Of a stretch of 64,000 nucleotides of DNA, positions 22,296 to 33,568 are shown in pieces. The notes below the pieces were generated by a model that saw nothing but the letters and a program-made list of their open reading frames with translations, did not search any database and was not told the DNA's origin. Position 1 is the first letter of the stretch; every line of letters begins with the position of its first letter. The stretch comes from Auricularia sp. M13 (lineage: Eukaryota; Basidiomycota; Agaricomycetes; Auriculariales; Auriculariaceae), in contig CM073193.1 of the NCBI GenBank assembly GCA_037042915.1, positions 6,262,001 through 6,326,000 of the forward strand, in the 5' to 3' direction. A program made the position numbers and the translations under genes.

Positions 22296-23132
22296 GCGTC
22301 ACACGCCGCGACGTCTCCTCCCTCTTGCTGTTTCGTCTAGCTTATTGTAGTCTTTTTCCCGGCGCCATTGCACTAGTAGGCAACCTTAGACACCCCCGCA
22401 ACTCACCCAAAATTACCCATACGGCATTGCTTATACATCGCGCATTCCTCTGCATTTTGCTTCATTGATTTTCAAACACATTGTGAAGAACATCTGCGGC
22501 CCTTTGCTTGGGCCTTGTGAGCCGCTTCCATCGTATTCATTCATCCATGTCGAGGAGTCTGCGCGACTCGAGGTCGTAGTCAATCTGCCTCAGGAGTCAG
22601 GCAGCCTCGTCGATAGTTGCGCACTTTGTAGCTTCCGCATGCGCTGCAACCATTACTCACCGTCCTTCCCATAGCGTTGAAATTCCCGAGTAGCAACTTG
22701 TCCAGTCGTCGAATAAACGACTGCTCACGCGTTCACGACGCCCGGGTGCATTCGAACTGCCTCCGGTCTCTTCTTCGCCTTCGGTCCGTACGGTCAGGCT
22801 TGAAGCCTGAAGCTTGAAGTCTCAACTTTTTTAATACCAGGGAGTGGTTGAGCATCAATAAATCCACCATTGCTGTTCCTGATCTGTGATCAATTGCGAG
22901 TGAGAGATGATGAGCGGAGGTTCAAACTTTATTTCTTCTCTTCTTCCTCGTCCATCCGGATCGCTTGAAACAACCCTGTCTCGTTCCCTCGCCGCACAGC
23001 TCTTGCACAAAATGGTCCTGTTGAGGCATCTCCGTCGGAACCGTCACGCCACTGGGAAAGCGGTGCTCCGCCTGACTCGCTAATCTGCTTTAAGCATCGG
23101 CCTGCTCAACCTGTCTGCCCGCTCCCTCTGCC
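22296..23132. other. intergenic region
   Basis: This is the 3' flank of the helicase and 5' flank of the next F-box gene. No gene is seen. Confidence 0.4.
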
Positions 23133-24953
23133 ATGGACCTGTTACTCCCACTGGGCGCCGCTGTTCGCCTGTTCGAGCATCTGTCGCCCGCCGACCGAAA
23201 TTCGGTGGTTAACTCGTATCCCGGGCTTGCGCTCCCACACGCCAAGTTTTGCGCGCGGACGCGGCCGTGGCAGGCGCGCTTCCCCGTCGAGATCACACAG
23301 GCTGCGTTTGAGTACCTCAGCCCTGCCGACTACTATACAGCATGCTGTGTCTGCTCATTCTGGCGGAGCTGCGGCATGAACGCGCGCATGCTCAAGGCCC
23401 AGCTCGATACCGCGATTAAGAACTCGTGCGATAGCGCTGCAGACCTTGCGGACGTTACGCCTTTTCCGGAAGGCGCGACTACGGAGGACCTATGGCTCTA
23501 CTTTGTTGTCGCTGCGCCGCGCCGCTACATGTTTAACAGCGGCATGCGGCGCAACCGCGTTATCACCCTCGATTTGCGCAGCCCGCTGGCATCGCCCAAC
23601 GCAGGTGGCATATTTATGTCCGACTATGGTGGCATCATTGCGCTCTCTTCGGCGACAGGCCTGATCTTCTATTCCATTGAGGACATGTTGCCTAACTCAT
23701 ACGACACAGCGCCAAGCGCTAGCGACCTTGGCACTTTGCATCACCCTCGTGGTGTGACACACCCTCAGCTCGTCGACGTCAGCATTGCTCACCAGCAAGG
23801 CAGCGGAGGCCAGTTTCATGTCTTTGCGCTGTACGACGGCGGCTCCGTCTTTCGCGCGGGGATCGAGCTTGTCACTGTGCCTGAGACGCACCTCAAGCAG
23901 GCGACGTTCACCCGTTTCTCGCTAGTGTATGGCGGTCCGCCGTACATGAGCACGGTGGAATGCGACTGGAGTGGTGTCCCACCTCCGTCGTCCTTCAAGG
24001 CCTTGCACATCGACGCTGTCGCGCCAGCTACTCCTGCGCGCGCGATGATCGCACTGCGTGCGGGCACGCAGACAAATTCGAACCCTCAGGTGTACGTCGC
24101 GCTCGTCAGGACGGATTCGACGCGCGAACCGTCCCTCGAGCGCGTGCGCAAAGTACGCACCAAGCGCTCCCTCGCCGCACTAGACGTCCTGCGCCTCCGC
24201 TCCCGACTTAGCCTCGCGCGCTCGGGCGCGACGGCAGCAGGCAACAAGCCCTGGGATCTGCTCACACTCTGCCACCCCGAAGTCGCCTCGACCGATTGGC
24301 GTGCGCAGCAATCAGACCGTCTCGCCGTGCAGGAGGTCTTCCTCGAATGGCTGCACGCGCACGTCGGGCACCCCGCGCGTGCGCCGGTGCTCAAGAGCAT
24401 GGATATCGGGAGTGGACTGCATCTGACGCTCGAGGGCCTCACGCCGCTCACTGCGCGGCTCTCGCACAAGGGGCTCAACCTGCGCTATGCGGCGGGCACA
24501 CGGCTGCCCGCCCCGCCCGGGCTCTCAAACGTTCCACCTGCTATGGTATGCGCGCTACAGTACGTCCAGCGCACGCTACTCATCGCCGCGCTCTGGCCAT
24601 CATCCAAATGCAACGCGCTGTACCTCTACGAGGGCCTTCCAGCGGACATCGTCGCGGGGCGCGCCGCGCCGCGCCTCCTCGCGCGCTTCGGCGCGTCTGC
24701 AGAGGTTGCCAGCATGCACTTCTTTGGCGGCTTCACGAGTGCGCCGAAGGAGCCGCCGTGCTCGGGCAAGATCGTCCTGGCGGTCGTCATGCGTGCGGGC
24801 TTCGTCCACCTCGCACAGTTTACCGCGAACGACCTCAACACGCCCGTGGAGTGGAGCGTCCCGGCCGCTGTCAAGCTGCGCGCGGCGATGCCAGGGACGG
24901 CGGGGTGGAAGAGTGAGTGGGTTGCGAACGCTGATGGGAGTATGCAGGGGTGA
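23133..24953 (+). CDS. F-box-like protein, 606 aa
   Basis: A single exon encodes 606 residues. An F-box-like segment lies at about residues 50-80 (FPVEITQAAFEYLSPADYYT, then CSFWRSCGMNARM). Upstream, a second similar helix (LFEHLSPADRNSVVNSYPGL) resembles a duplicated F-box half. The long C-terminal part has repeated strand-like stretches (GGIIALSSATGLIFYSIED, QFHVFALYDGGSVFRAGIELV, VYVALVRTDS) that suggest a beta-propeller-like target-binding domain, but no WD40 signature is visible. The ATG at 23133 is in a good position, after a short leader. The stop is at 24951-24953. A role in SCF-type ubiquitination is inferred from the F-box only. Confidence 0.7.
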   Translation: MDLLLPLGAAVRLFEHLSPADRNSVVNSYPGLALPHAKFCARTRPWQARFPVEITQAAFEYLSPADYYTACCVCSFWRSCGMNARMLKAQLDTAIKNSCDSAADLADVTPFPEGATTEDLWLYFVVAAPRRYMFNSGMRRNRVITLDLRSPLASPNAGGIFMSDYGGIIALSSATGLIFYSIEDMLPNSYDTAPSASDLGTLHHPRGVTHPQLVDVSIAHQQGSGGQFHVFALYDGGSVFRAGIELVTVPETHLKQATFTRFSLVYGGPPYMSTVECDWSGVPPPSSFKALHIDAVAPATPARAMIALRAGTQTNSNPQVYVALVRTDSTREPSLERVRKVRTKRSLAALDVLRLRSRLSLARSGATAAGNKPWDLLTLCHPEVASTDWRAQQSDRLAVQEVFLEWLHAHVGHPARAPVLKSMDIGSGLHLTLEGLTPLTARLSHKGLNLRYAAGTRLPAPPGLSNVPPAMVCALQYVQRTLLIAALWPSSKCNALYLYEGLPADIVAGRAAPRLLARFGASAEVASMHFFGGFTSAPKEPPCSGKIVLAVVMRAGFVHLAQFTANDLNTPVEWSVPAAVKLRAAMPGTAGWKSEWVANADGSMQG

Positions 24954-25495
24954 GATGTCTCAGTGATGACTTTATGATTTTCCGCCATGTGTATCAGTTC
25001 GAAATGTAAAGTAGCTGCAGAACTTGTGTAGAATAGCATAGAGACAAGAGCCGCAGACCGAAAGTGCATTGTGCGTATGAACGGTCAATAGTGTAGAATG
25101 CGATGAAAATCGAGCAACGCTCGATCATATTGGCTATCTTCACAAACTTCACGTGTAGGAGGGACGATCTGTTCTGTCGCTTGGAGGTTAAACCTTATTA
25201 ATGATGATAAATTGCACCCAGAGGTGGATCGTGGCGGGGCGGAGTTCTTTTACCTCCGCGACACTCAGTCTGCCTTTGACCACGTCTCGTCGAATTGTGC
25301 AGCCATGGCATCCCCCGAAACATTCTCCAATGTCCCTCATATTATAGACGAGGCATTGACCGAGTGCTTTGAGCAAATCTACGCGCGATTTATTCCAGTT
25401 CTCGATGAAAGGTGCGCTCGATCAATCTCTTTGTCCTCCAGGAATCCAGCCAGGAGGCTCACTAGTTCTTCTCAAGCGCTGCAACTTCAGAAAAC
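24954..25495. other. intergenic region with a possible upstream exon
   Basis: An ATG at 25305 opens a protein-like 35-codon stretch (MASPETFSNVPHI ...) ending at a GTGCGC donor at 25412. It resembles a first exon, but no AG acceptor was found that joins it in frame with the F-box gene starting at 25496, so it is not included there. Confidence 0.3.
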
Positions 25496-27169
25496 ATGGC
25501 TTGCCTTGCTTTTTCAGCAGCATTTCGCTTCAATATCATTCGTCTCGTCGAATCTCTGCACAGCGATGTGCGGCTACGATTGTGCACACACGCACGCGTC
25601 AACCAGCTTCCCGATGATGTCCTCATCAATATCCTGTCTGTCATGCCGCTTAAAGAACTCGTCAAGGCCACACACGTCTGCCACCGTTGGCGGAAGGTTG
25701 CGATTGAAACGCCCGCGCTGTGGACGCGACTCGACTTGACGGGCGCATTCTTGGTCAACGCGGACGAATTGTTCGCGCGCTCGAAGGCCATGCCGCTCGA
25801 CATCAGTATCACCGTGTCGTCAACTTACCTCTCCCGCATGCGCCGTCTCTCAGCTCTCGTCGCCTCCCACATCGGCCGCACTCGTACCTTGTCCATCAAG
25901 TCTTCCGGACTCAGGATCGTTGAAGATCTTCGAAAGCCATACATGCCCCGAGAAGGGCCTCTCCCCGCTCCCATTCTCACGACGCTGCACCTCGATACTG
26001 ACTTTGGGCTCCTAGACAAATATTTCTGCGACCTGACCGGCCGGTGCCTCTCTAACTCTATCCATTACCCGGCTCTGCAGGAGGCGTACGTCCTGCGGGG
26101 ACTGAGCACCGTGAGAATCTTGTATCAATGCACCCAGCTGCGCGTTCTTGTTCTTTGCCTTGCGAAAATGATCCTCGGCGTCGATGTGCTGCGCCTCTTG
26201 CGCGACAACCCTGCGCTCCGCGACCTGGAGTTGCGTGTCCCGCCGGGCTGGACAGGAGATCTAATGAGCGCATCATTATTCGCTTCTTCTGGCCCGCTTC
26301 TTGGACGCGCACTTGATGTCGACATGCCTCTGGTTTGCGGCCTGGAACGCTTTGCCGTCCTCCCGCTGGCAAAACCCACCGACGAGCTCGATCTATTCCC
26401 ACCGATCACTCCGCATGCGGTCAACCTGGGGTTTCGGGACACCTATCTCCTCCCGGTGACCACGTACTTTGTTAACCGTGTAGACTGCTCGGCCATTCCT
26501 TGTGTGGAAATCGCGTGTAGCCTTGCGACGCTCGAAGAACCGCTCGGCAGCGCGCTTCTCGGGCACCTGCAAGGCGTCACAGCGGTAAAGATCTCTGGAA
26601 AAGCGCTGCAACTGCAGGACTCGCGCGGATATACGCGCCGTTTCTATCAATTGGGCGGGGTCCAGGGCCCGCTCGACCTCGCGCTCCCTTTTCTCGAGCA
26701 CGTGCGCGTCTTGGAGCTTTCGCTGGAAGAGTGGCAAAGACTGCATAAATGGCATGGTATCACCGAGCTGGCGTGTCTCAAGGATCTGAATCTCCACGCG
26801 CATTTGCGGGAGTTTGCCATCATGGAGCGCGGCATCGCGTGCCCCGCACTGCGGAGCCTCACACTCACCATGTCGCATTCCACTTCGGTGCCGACCAACG
26901 GCCAGGCTCTTACCGTCGGGAAGGAAGTCGCGCTTTGTAGACTGCAGATGTGCCCGCCGTTACAGTCCCTGACTATCGTGCGAGAGATCGACGACGAGCA
27001 CGTAGTAGACGAGACGTTGCATTTCGCTGCTCCGCTGCCTCTGACCGTGTTTCTCACGTCGGCTGTTCTGGTTGACGATCTCCCGGAACTGCTAGATGTC
27101 TCAGACAGTTCGGCTGAAGACTCGGCTTGGGATTCAGTATCAGATTCAGAGAGTGACTCGGAAGATTGA
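25496..27169 (+). CDS. F-box protein with leucine-rich C-terminus, 557 aa
   Basis: This is a clear F-box protein. Residues 36-75 contain NQLPDDVLINILSVMPLKEL followed by ATHVCHRWRKVAIETPALWT, the standard fungal F-box layout ending in a tryptophan. About 450 leucine-rich residues follow (LRVLVLCLAKMILGVDVLRLL and similar), then an acidic Ser/Asp/Glu tail of about 25 residues (DSSAEDSAWDSVSDSESDSED). The ATG at 25496 was chosen as the first in frame; a spliced upstream start cannot be excluded. It is probably an SCF substrate adaptor, with an unknown target. The acidic serine tail has many casein-kinase-2-type sites, so phosphorylation is possible. Confidence 0.85.
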   Translation: MACLAFSAAFRFNIIRLVESLHSDVRLRLCTHARVNQLPDDVLINILSVMPLKELVKATHVCHRWRKVAIETPALWTRLDLTGAFLVNADELFARSKAMPLDISITVSSTYLSRMRRLSALVASHIGRTRTLSIKSSGLRIVEDLRKPYMPREGPLPAPILTTLHLDTDFGLLDKYFCDLTGRCLSNSIHYPALQEAYVLRGLSTVRILYQCTQLRVLVLCLAKMILGVDVLRLLRDNPALRDLELRVPPGWTGDLMSASLFASSGPLLGRALDVDMPLVCGLERFAVLPLAKPTDELDLFPPITPHAVNLGFRDTYLLPVTTYFVNRVDCSAIPCVEIACSLATLEEPLGSALLGHLQGVTAVKISGKALQLQDSRGYTRRFYQLGGVQGPLDLALPFLEHVRVLELSLEEWQRLHKWHGITELACLKDLNLHAHLREFAIMERGIACPALRSLTLTMSHSTSVPTNGQALTVGKEVALCRLQMCPPLQSLTIVREIDDEHVVDETLHFAAPLPLTVFLTSAVLVDDLPELLDVSDSSAEDSAWDSVSDSESDSED

Positions 27170-27408
27170 ACTTGAGAATGTACAGTCCAAGCGGTGTAAT
27201 GATGTTATGAACGTGTGTTTACTCTTCTAGAACACTTATAATTTGTTTCAATAATTTTACGGGAACGTCATGAATAGTGAGCAGATTTTTGTTGGAACGA
27301 TTTGCTAGATGTTCGAGCCTCATTGTCCCGCGGGGACGAATATTCTGATCCCGGCGGCGATCCAGACGGGTTCTGCCGAATCTTGTCCTCGTCATTCCAC
27401 CGCCCAGG

Positions 27409-30400
27409 ATGGACAAGCCGCCATCGACCAGCGCTACCGTGCCGCTCGAAAAGTCGAGGTCCAAGTCGCCGTCGAGCTTGGAAGAGGGCGAGGTCATCGA
27501 AGAGCCCGACGCAGAGCCGCCGGCGCCGCCACCTGCACCAGCGCCGCCGCCACGCCCGCGCAGCCCATGGTCCAAACGGGCATACGGACCCCCTACGCCC
27601 GCCAGCGCTGTCGAGCCCAGGCGTCCGACGGGGCCCTCGCAGCCTCTGCCGCCGCAGGAGCGCGAGTGGGAGCGCGAGCGCGAGGCCCAGATGCGAGAGC
27701 GGGCCCGCGAGCGCGACAAGGAACGGGAGCGGGAGCGCGACGTCTTCCGCGAGCGCGAACGGGAGCGCGAGCAACGGGAACGCGACCGCGAGCGGGAACG
27801 GGAGCGCGAACGAGAGCGAGACCGTGAACGGGAGCGCGAGCGCGAACTGCGCGAACGCGAGCTCCAGGCGCAGCGCGACCGTGAGCGAGAGGCCAGGGAG
27901 CGGGACGCCCAACTGCAACGCGAGAGGGACGCTCAGCTCCAGCGTGAGGCTCGCGAGCGAGCCCAGCAACAAGAGCGCGACCGCGAGCTCCAGCTGCAAC
28001 TCGAGCGGGAGCGCGCAGAGCTCATGCAGGTCGACCAATCGCCGCCGCAGCCGCCAGCGCAACCACCAGCACGCCCGACCGAAGAGCGCCAGCTAGACGT
28101 GACCGACGCACTCTCATACCTCGACATGGTCAAGGCCCAGTTCCAGGACATGCCGGAGATTTACAACCAATTCCTAGACACAATGAAACAATTTAAATCT
28201 GAGCAGTCAGTCTCTTGTCATTTCCGTGGCTGCTGCCCGTATTCTAACACGCTCTGTGCTCAGGATCAATACGCCTGGTGTCATTGACCGTGTCTCGTCG
28301 CTCTTCGCAGGCCACCCAAGGCTCATCGAGGGCTTCAATGCATTCCTGCCCGCTGGCTACCGTATCGAATGCACGACCTCATACATTACTGTCACCACGC
28401 CCTCGGGCACAACCAAGACTCAACCTCCGCTCCCCTTGCACACCTTTGATCAGCCGCCACCGCCGCGCCTCAATCCATCTCGCATGGGTGCCTCCACGCC
28501 CGTACAGGCTATCCCTGTTGTCCCCGCCTCGGCAGTTACAGGCTCGTCTGCCGCTGCCGGACTTCCAGGTGGTCCAGGCACGCCGCGCTCAATGCACCAG
28601 GAGCGAGAGGCCATGCGCCAGCAGACCGACCGGGAACGAGACCGGGAACAGCGCGAGCGCGACCGTCGCGAACGCGAGCAACGCCAGCGTCAACGCGACT
28701 GGGACACCCAGCATCAGCTGCAACTGCAGCAACAGCTGGTCATGCCCGCGCCTATCCCACCCACGTCGGACCCCCAGCCACCGTTTAATGCGGCGATGGA
28801 GTACGTGAACAGAATCAAGATGCGTTTCGCGGACGAGCCAGACATCTACAAGAACTTCCTCGACATCCTTCAGACCTACCAAAAGGGCGGCCAGGGCGAC
28901 TCCGTCGCCATTTCCCACCAGATCACCGTGCTGTTTCGCGGAAATCAGGACCTCATTGAGGAGTTCAAGAAGTTTGTCAATACTAACGATGACATGATGG
29001 GTGGGGGAGGCGTCGATATGGACGTCGAGCGCGATAGACCAGAGCGCGGCGACCGGAGGCGCAGGACGACAGTGATCAATGCGGAGCCACCCAAAAGAAA
29101 ACGACGCGTCACAGACCGGACCGATGTAATGCCTGCAACGCGCCCACCTAAGGTCGGTACTTTCTTGTCCGACTCTTCCATTCATCTTATCTGCATTTTA
29201 TAGAAACCGCGAACCGACAAGTCTGAGCAGAATCAACAGCAATGGGCGAGGGAGCCATCACCACCTCCCATCTCGCATGTGCGTGGACAAGGGCACGGCC
29301 AGAACCAGCATCACCACCACCATCACGCCGCGCAGGTTGCGCCGCTCCCGCCGCCCGCACCCCCGGTACCTGACGAAAGCTCATTCTTCGAGCGCCTCGG
29401 TGACCCGGAGTTTACGCGGCTAGCTCGCGACTTTGCGCATGGAGACCGAAACGTCGATCTGCGCACGCTCGTCGAGTACTTGGGCGACACGCCACTCGGG
29501 CTGGAGTTCCGCGAGATCGTGGGCTGGGGCAACTTCATGCTGACCGACAACTCCAATGGGCCGACACAGAACGGCGTCACGATGGGCGCGGGCAACGGCT
29601 CCGGGCGGCTGGCCGCGCGTGTGGACGCCGACGAGGACCTGGGTCCGAGCTACCGTCGTCTGCCTGCCGCCGACGTTAGCCGGCACATGAGCGGACGCGA
29701 CGACATGTGCCGTGATGTGCTGAACGACGAGCTGGTCTCGCACCCATCCTGGGCTCCGGGCTACGCGTCTTCCTCGCCCGCGCCTCCCGCTGCGGAGAAA
29801 AATGCATACGAGAAGGCGCTTCACAGGAGCGAGGACGAGCGGCACGAGTTCGACTACGCCATTGACGCGCTTGTCCGTACCGCCGTGGCGCTCGACGCTG
29901 CGCACCAGCGCGTGCAGGGGCTCCCGCCGGACGAGCGCAATGGGCACAAGTTCAAGCTGCCGCTGCTCGGCGGCTTGCTCAAGCCGGTGCACGTGCGCAC
30001 CATCCGACGCGTGTACGGTGGCGGCGGCGCGGCGAACGACGTGCTGCAGGCGTTGCACGATTCGCCCAACACCGCGATCCCCGTGGTGACGCGTCGGCTG
30101 CGGCACAAGGAGGACGAGTGGAAGCGCGTGCAGCGCACGTGGAACCGTGTCTGGCGCGCCGTCGAGGCGCACAATTTCTTCGGGAGCTGGGACCACGAGG
30201 GCGCGATGGCGCGCGCGCGCGACCAGGAGAAGCTCAGCTCGCGTGCGCTCGTGGACGAGCTCGACAAGGCGCGGCTCACGCGGCTCGAGCGGCGCGCCGC
30301 CATTCTTGATCCCGGTGTCCGCGCGGCGGCCGAGCCGCGCGTCGACTGGAGCGCCAGCTTCGAGTGTGTTGATGTGTTGCAGGACGCGCTCAAGCTCGTC

Positions 30401-31807
30401 TTTGCGTTCCTTGGGCAGCTGCCGTCGACATCGGGCATCGAGAAGCGCCGCGTCGAGGGCTTCCTGCGATACCTTGTCCCGCTCGTGTTTGCCGGCCACC
30501 AAGACGCCTGGGATGAGGCGCTCGGCACGGTCGACGAACGCGAGGAGGAGGAGCGGCTCAAGAAGAAGGCTGCAAAAAGCAAGAAGGCTGCGAATGGGAC
30601 GACCAATGGGAATACCTTGATGCTCGCTGCTGCCGATGGCGAGCCGCTGCCTGCGCCTGCTGCCATGGACATCATCTCGCCCCTCATCCAGCCTATGGAG
30701 ATCGATAAGAGGGACGAGATCATCGAGTCACCTGCGTCGTCCACGCGCGTCTTGTTTGCTGATAGGAAGATCTACGTGTTGCTGCGCTACCTCGAAGTGA
30801 GTTCCAACGTCCCAGCCCCGGATATATTTTTGACAGCGTTCAACATTATAGATTCTATACGCGCGTCTTGCACACTTCTCCGACCTCGCGCACACCCTCA
30901 GCACGGTCGAGTCGGGCTCGTACCTGGACCATCCGTTGGCGACGCAGCTAGGACTGACGCGCTCGCTGCCGGCGCTCGCGGAGGCGTACGGCGGCTCGCC
31001 GGAGCGCTTCTACGACGTGCTGCTGGAGAGCGTGGAGAACGTGTTCTGCGGCGATCTGGCAGAGCCGGCCTTCCACGCCAATATGCGCATGATGTTCGGC
31101 TTCGAGGCGGCGAAGTTGCTCACGCTCGACCGGCTCGTCGGCGCCGTCGTCAAGCAGGCGCAGGTCGTGCTCGCGGACAAGCGGTGTCGGCACCTGGTGG
31201 CGTTGGCGCACCAGGGCAACGAGCGCGAGAGGGAGGCGTATCGCCGGGTGGCCGAGGCCGAGGCTGGCGAGGACGGCTTGGTGTATGTTCGTTTGGTATG
31301 TTTGCACGATACCCGCTGTGTTGAGGGATGGTTGGAGTTGATGTGTTGGTACAGGAGGGAAGTGAGATGAGCGCGGTGCTGCTTATGCCCGGCGACCGTC
31401 TTCCTGAAGACACCGAAAGGGTCGATGAGCGCTGGCAGGCGTACATGGACGCCTATGCGCGCAAGAAACGTACGGAGGGCGTCAAGGCGCCAAGCAAGCT
31501 GCCCTTCTTGAACAGGTCCGCTGCTTCGTTCCGCGCCCTGGGTCTTCGTGTCTGACGGTTTGCCAGGAATCTGCCCAGAAACAAGGATGCGTGGACGCGC
31601 GACAAAAGCCGGCTGAGCTCGCGTCGGAGGCTTGAGGCCAAGGTCGACCGCTACTCGTACCGGCTCATGTTCGTGCCCGGCACCGAGGAGGTCCTTGCAA
31701 GACGCTGGTCCGCCAGCCAGCTTGCCGCGGCGTGTGGTCGCGCGGAGAAGCTCGCCGAGGAGCGCGAGTCCTGCGTTACGCGTTTTGTGAACAAAGATGG
31801 AGCGTGA
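27409..31807 (+). CDS. SIN3: Sin3-type transcriptional co-repressor
   Basis: Six exons (27409-28205, 28264-29152, 29204-30796, 30852-31295, 31355-31515, 31567-31807) encode 1,374 residues. Paired amphipathic helix domains lie at about 230-297 (PAH1, split by intron 1), 438-505 (PAH2) and 620-670 (a weaker PAH3). The Sin3-specific histone-deacetylase interaction region follows at about 709-830, with GPSYRRLP, SGRDDMCRDVLNDE and HRSEDERHEFDY. The C-terminal conserved block ends with YSYRLMFVPGTEEVL. Sin3 is the nuclear scaffold of the Rpd3/HDAC complexes and is recruited by DNA-bound factors through its PAH domains. Unusual here are the Arg/Glu-rich run of about 120 residues before PAH1 and a second such run before PAH2. 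The stop TGA overlaps a perfect GTGAGT donor at 31804, so a further 3' exon remains possible. Confidence 0.93.
27658..28020 (+). repeat. Arg/Glu low-complexity run in Sin3
   Basis: GAGCGCGA-type hexamers repeat with variation and encode alternating Arg and Glu residues. This forms a long single charged helix or disordered linker between the N-terminus and PAH1. A shorter copy lies at about 28600-28700, before PAH2. Confidence 0.8.
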
Positions 31808-32159
31808 GTCCTTATAGTCTGTTTTGCTGAATGTCACGGGTCTGCGTCGTTGAACTGGCTATCGTGTGTATTTACTGCTGTGCGTTGCTTGCTGTTCCAT
31901 CTGTTTGTAATAGTAGTATCAGTAATTGGATATTGGAGTTTATCTAAGTTGCAGTTCAGAATGTCCTTTGTTTTGTTCGGGTTCAAGGTTGGTGCCAAAC
32001 AGCACGGTGAAATCCCGCATCCTGCGCAAACACCGTGGCCCATGTCTCCCTTTTCGCTGCCACTGTGGTCTACCATGATCACCTACGAGCCCAGCACACG
32101 CACACACCTACGTTGTAAGCCGGATCATCCAGGCCACTCGTAACAGGTTGTCTGGTACG
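31808..32159. other. intergenic region
   Basis: This is the 3' flank of Sin3 and upstream flank of the dead esterase gene. Nothing else is seen. Confidence 0.4.
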
Positions 32160-33481
32160 ATGTACTGGCCTCTGTCGCAGCTCCTGGTGCTCGGTCTACT
32201 TGCACCTGCGCTCGCTCTCAACCCAGCTCAACGATGTACGAAGCTCGGACAGACGCATGTCGAGCATGCTCACTCCATCGACACGCTCTATCTAGGTGCC
32301 AACGCGAGCTACCGCGTCCCCTGCGTGCGCGGCCAGGGACTCGGGGATGACCTGCTGGCTCAGACCAGCGTTAACCTCTGCGTGGTCAACATCGTGTACA
32401 ACACGTCGCGCAGCAGCGCAACGCGTATTGAGGCCTGGCTTCCTGATACCGACACGTGGTATGGCCGCATCCTCGGCGGCGGCGGCGGCGGCCTGGGCGG
32501 CTGCATTGACTGCGGCTACCTCAAGTGGGGGCCCGCTCTGCACTTTGCGACTTTCAGCTACGACGGCGGCCACGATGGTGCATCCGGCGCAGCATTTGCA
32601 TAGTCAGACGAGATTGTCACTGACTATGCCTACCGCGGCCTGCACGTCGCCTCCCAGGCGGCCAAACTCCTCGTGCGCCAGTACCACGGCCGCGCACAGA
32701 GCAAGACGTACTACGTGGGCTGCTCAGCCGGTGGCAGGAACGGCATTTGAGCTGCGCAAGACTACCCAGCCGACTTTACGGAGAGCACGGACAGTTGTTG
32801 TCTGCGCGCTTGGACCGGTGCCATGGGCGACACGACGTTTTTCCATGTGGCCTTCGACCCAAACTTCTATGAAGTCGCTCTGGTGCGCCACCTTCTACCC
32901 ATTGCAACGCTCTTCAGCATCTAATGGTTGGTGACGATACGTAGTTTACAGGTGGCAACCTAGTGCCAACTTCGGACTGAAAGAAATCGTAGATGCGGAG
33001 GCGCGGAACGCGAAGGTTCGGGTCAGCTCATCCAACCCAGACATCTCTTCGTTCCGCTGGCGTGGCGGCAAGTTACTCGTGTGGCACGGGAGTCGTGACC
33101 TAGTCAGTGGCCGTCCTTCCTCGTTTTGCAAGGCGCTCATGCAACCATCCAGATCATCTCCTCCGGTACCGCAACATGGTACTACTAGCGTACTGCGTAC
33201 TATCTCGTCTCTTCGTTATGCCGGGCGTGGACCACTGCGGTCCCGGCGCCTGGAAATTCGGTTAGACTAGCGCCGCGACGTGGTCCAACTCGTTGGACTC
33301 GCACGCGTTGTTTGCGCTGGTGAACTGGGTCGAGACAGGCAATGCGCCTGCGACACTGCGTGGGAAGACAGACGGGACGGCGAATGCGAGCTTCCCGGAC
33401 ACCAGGCCCCACTGCAGCTATCCGGCCAAGAGCGTCTGGAATTCTGATGTTCACGATTGGGAGTGCGTGGAGACTCCGTAG
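32160..33481 (+). pseudogene. decayed tannase/feruloyl esterase gene
   Basis: The sequence starts with an ATG and a secretory signal (MYWPLSQLLVLGLLAPALA). It continues as the tannase/feruloyl esterase family: GGGGLGGCIDCGYL in the oxyanion region, GCSAGG with the nucleophile Ser, GGKLLVWHGSRDLV with the Asp, and MPGVDHCGPG with the His. Intact members are secreted hydrolases that cut gallate or ferulate esters of plant matter. Here the first frame is interrupted by TAG at about 32601 and TGA at about 32748, and a third stop follows near 32922. After that the homology moves between frames, and the last block (LDSHALFALVNWVETGN ...) ends at TAG 33479-33481. Introns do not explain the stops, which fall inside conserved blocks without splice sites. 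The catalytic residues still readable suggest that loss of function is fairly recent. Confidence 0.85.
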
Positions 33482-33568
33482 CTAGCTGTCGGAATTGGGT
33501 GCGGAGAAATTTCAGGAGAGTAATCATCTGAACCAACACACCAACATGCCACAGGTGGTCACCGATCG

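Noticed and set aside
25305-25411. candidate first exon of the F-box gene at 25.5 kb
   Set aside because: No AG acceptor was found that joins it in phase with the F-box frame.
29420-30502. 360-codon minus-strand frame
   Set aside because: It is antisense to Sin3 exon 3, which carries the conserved Sin3 blocks on the plus strand.
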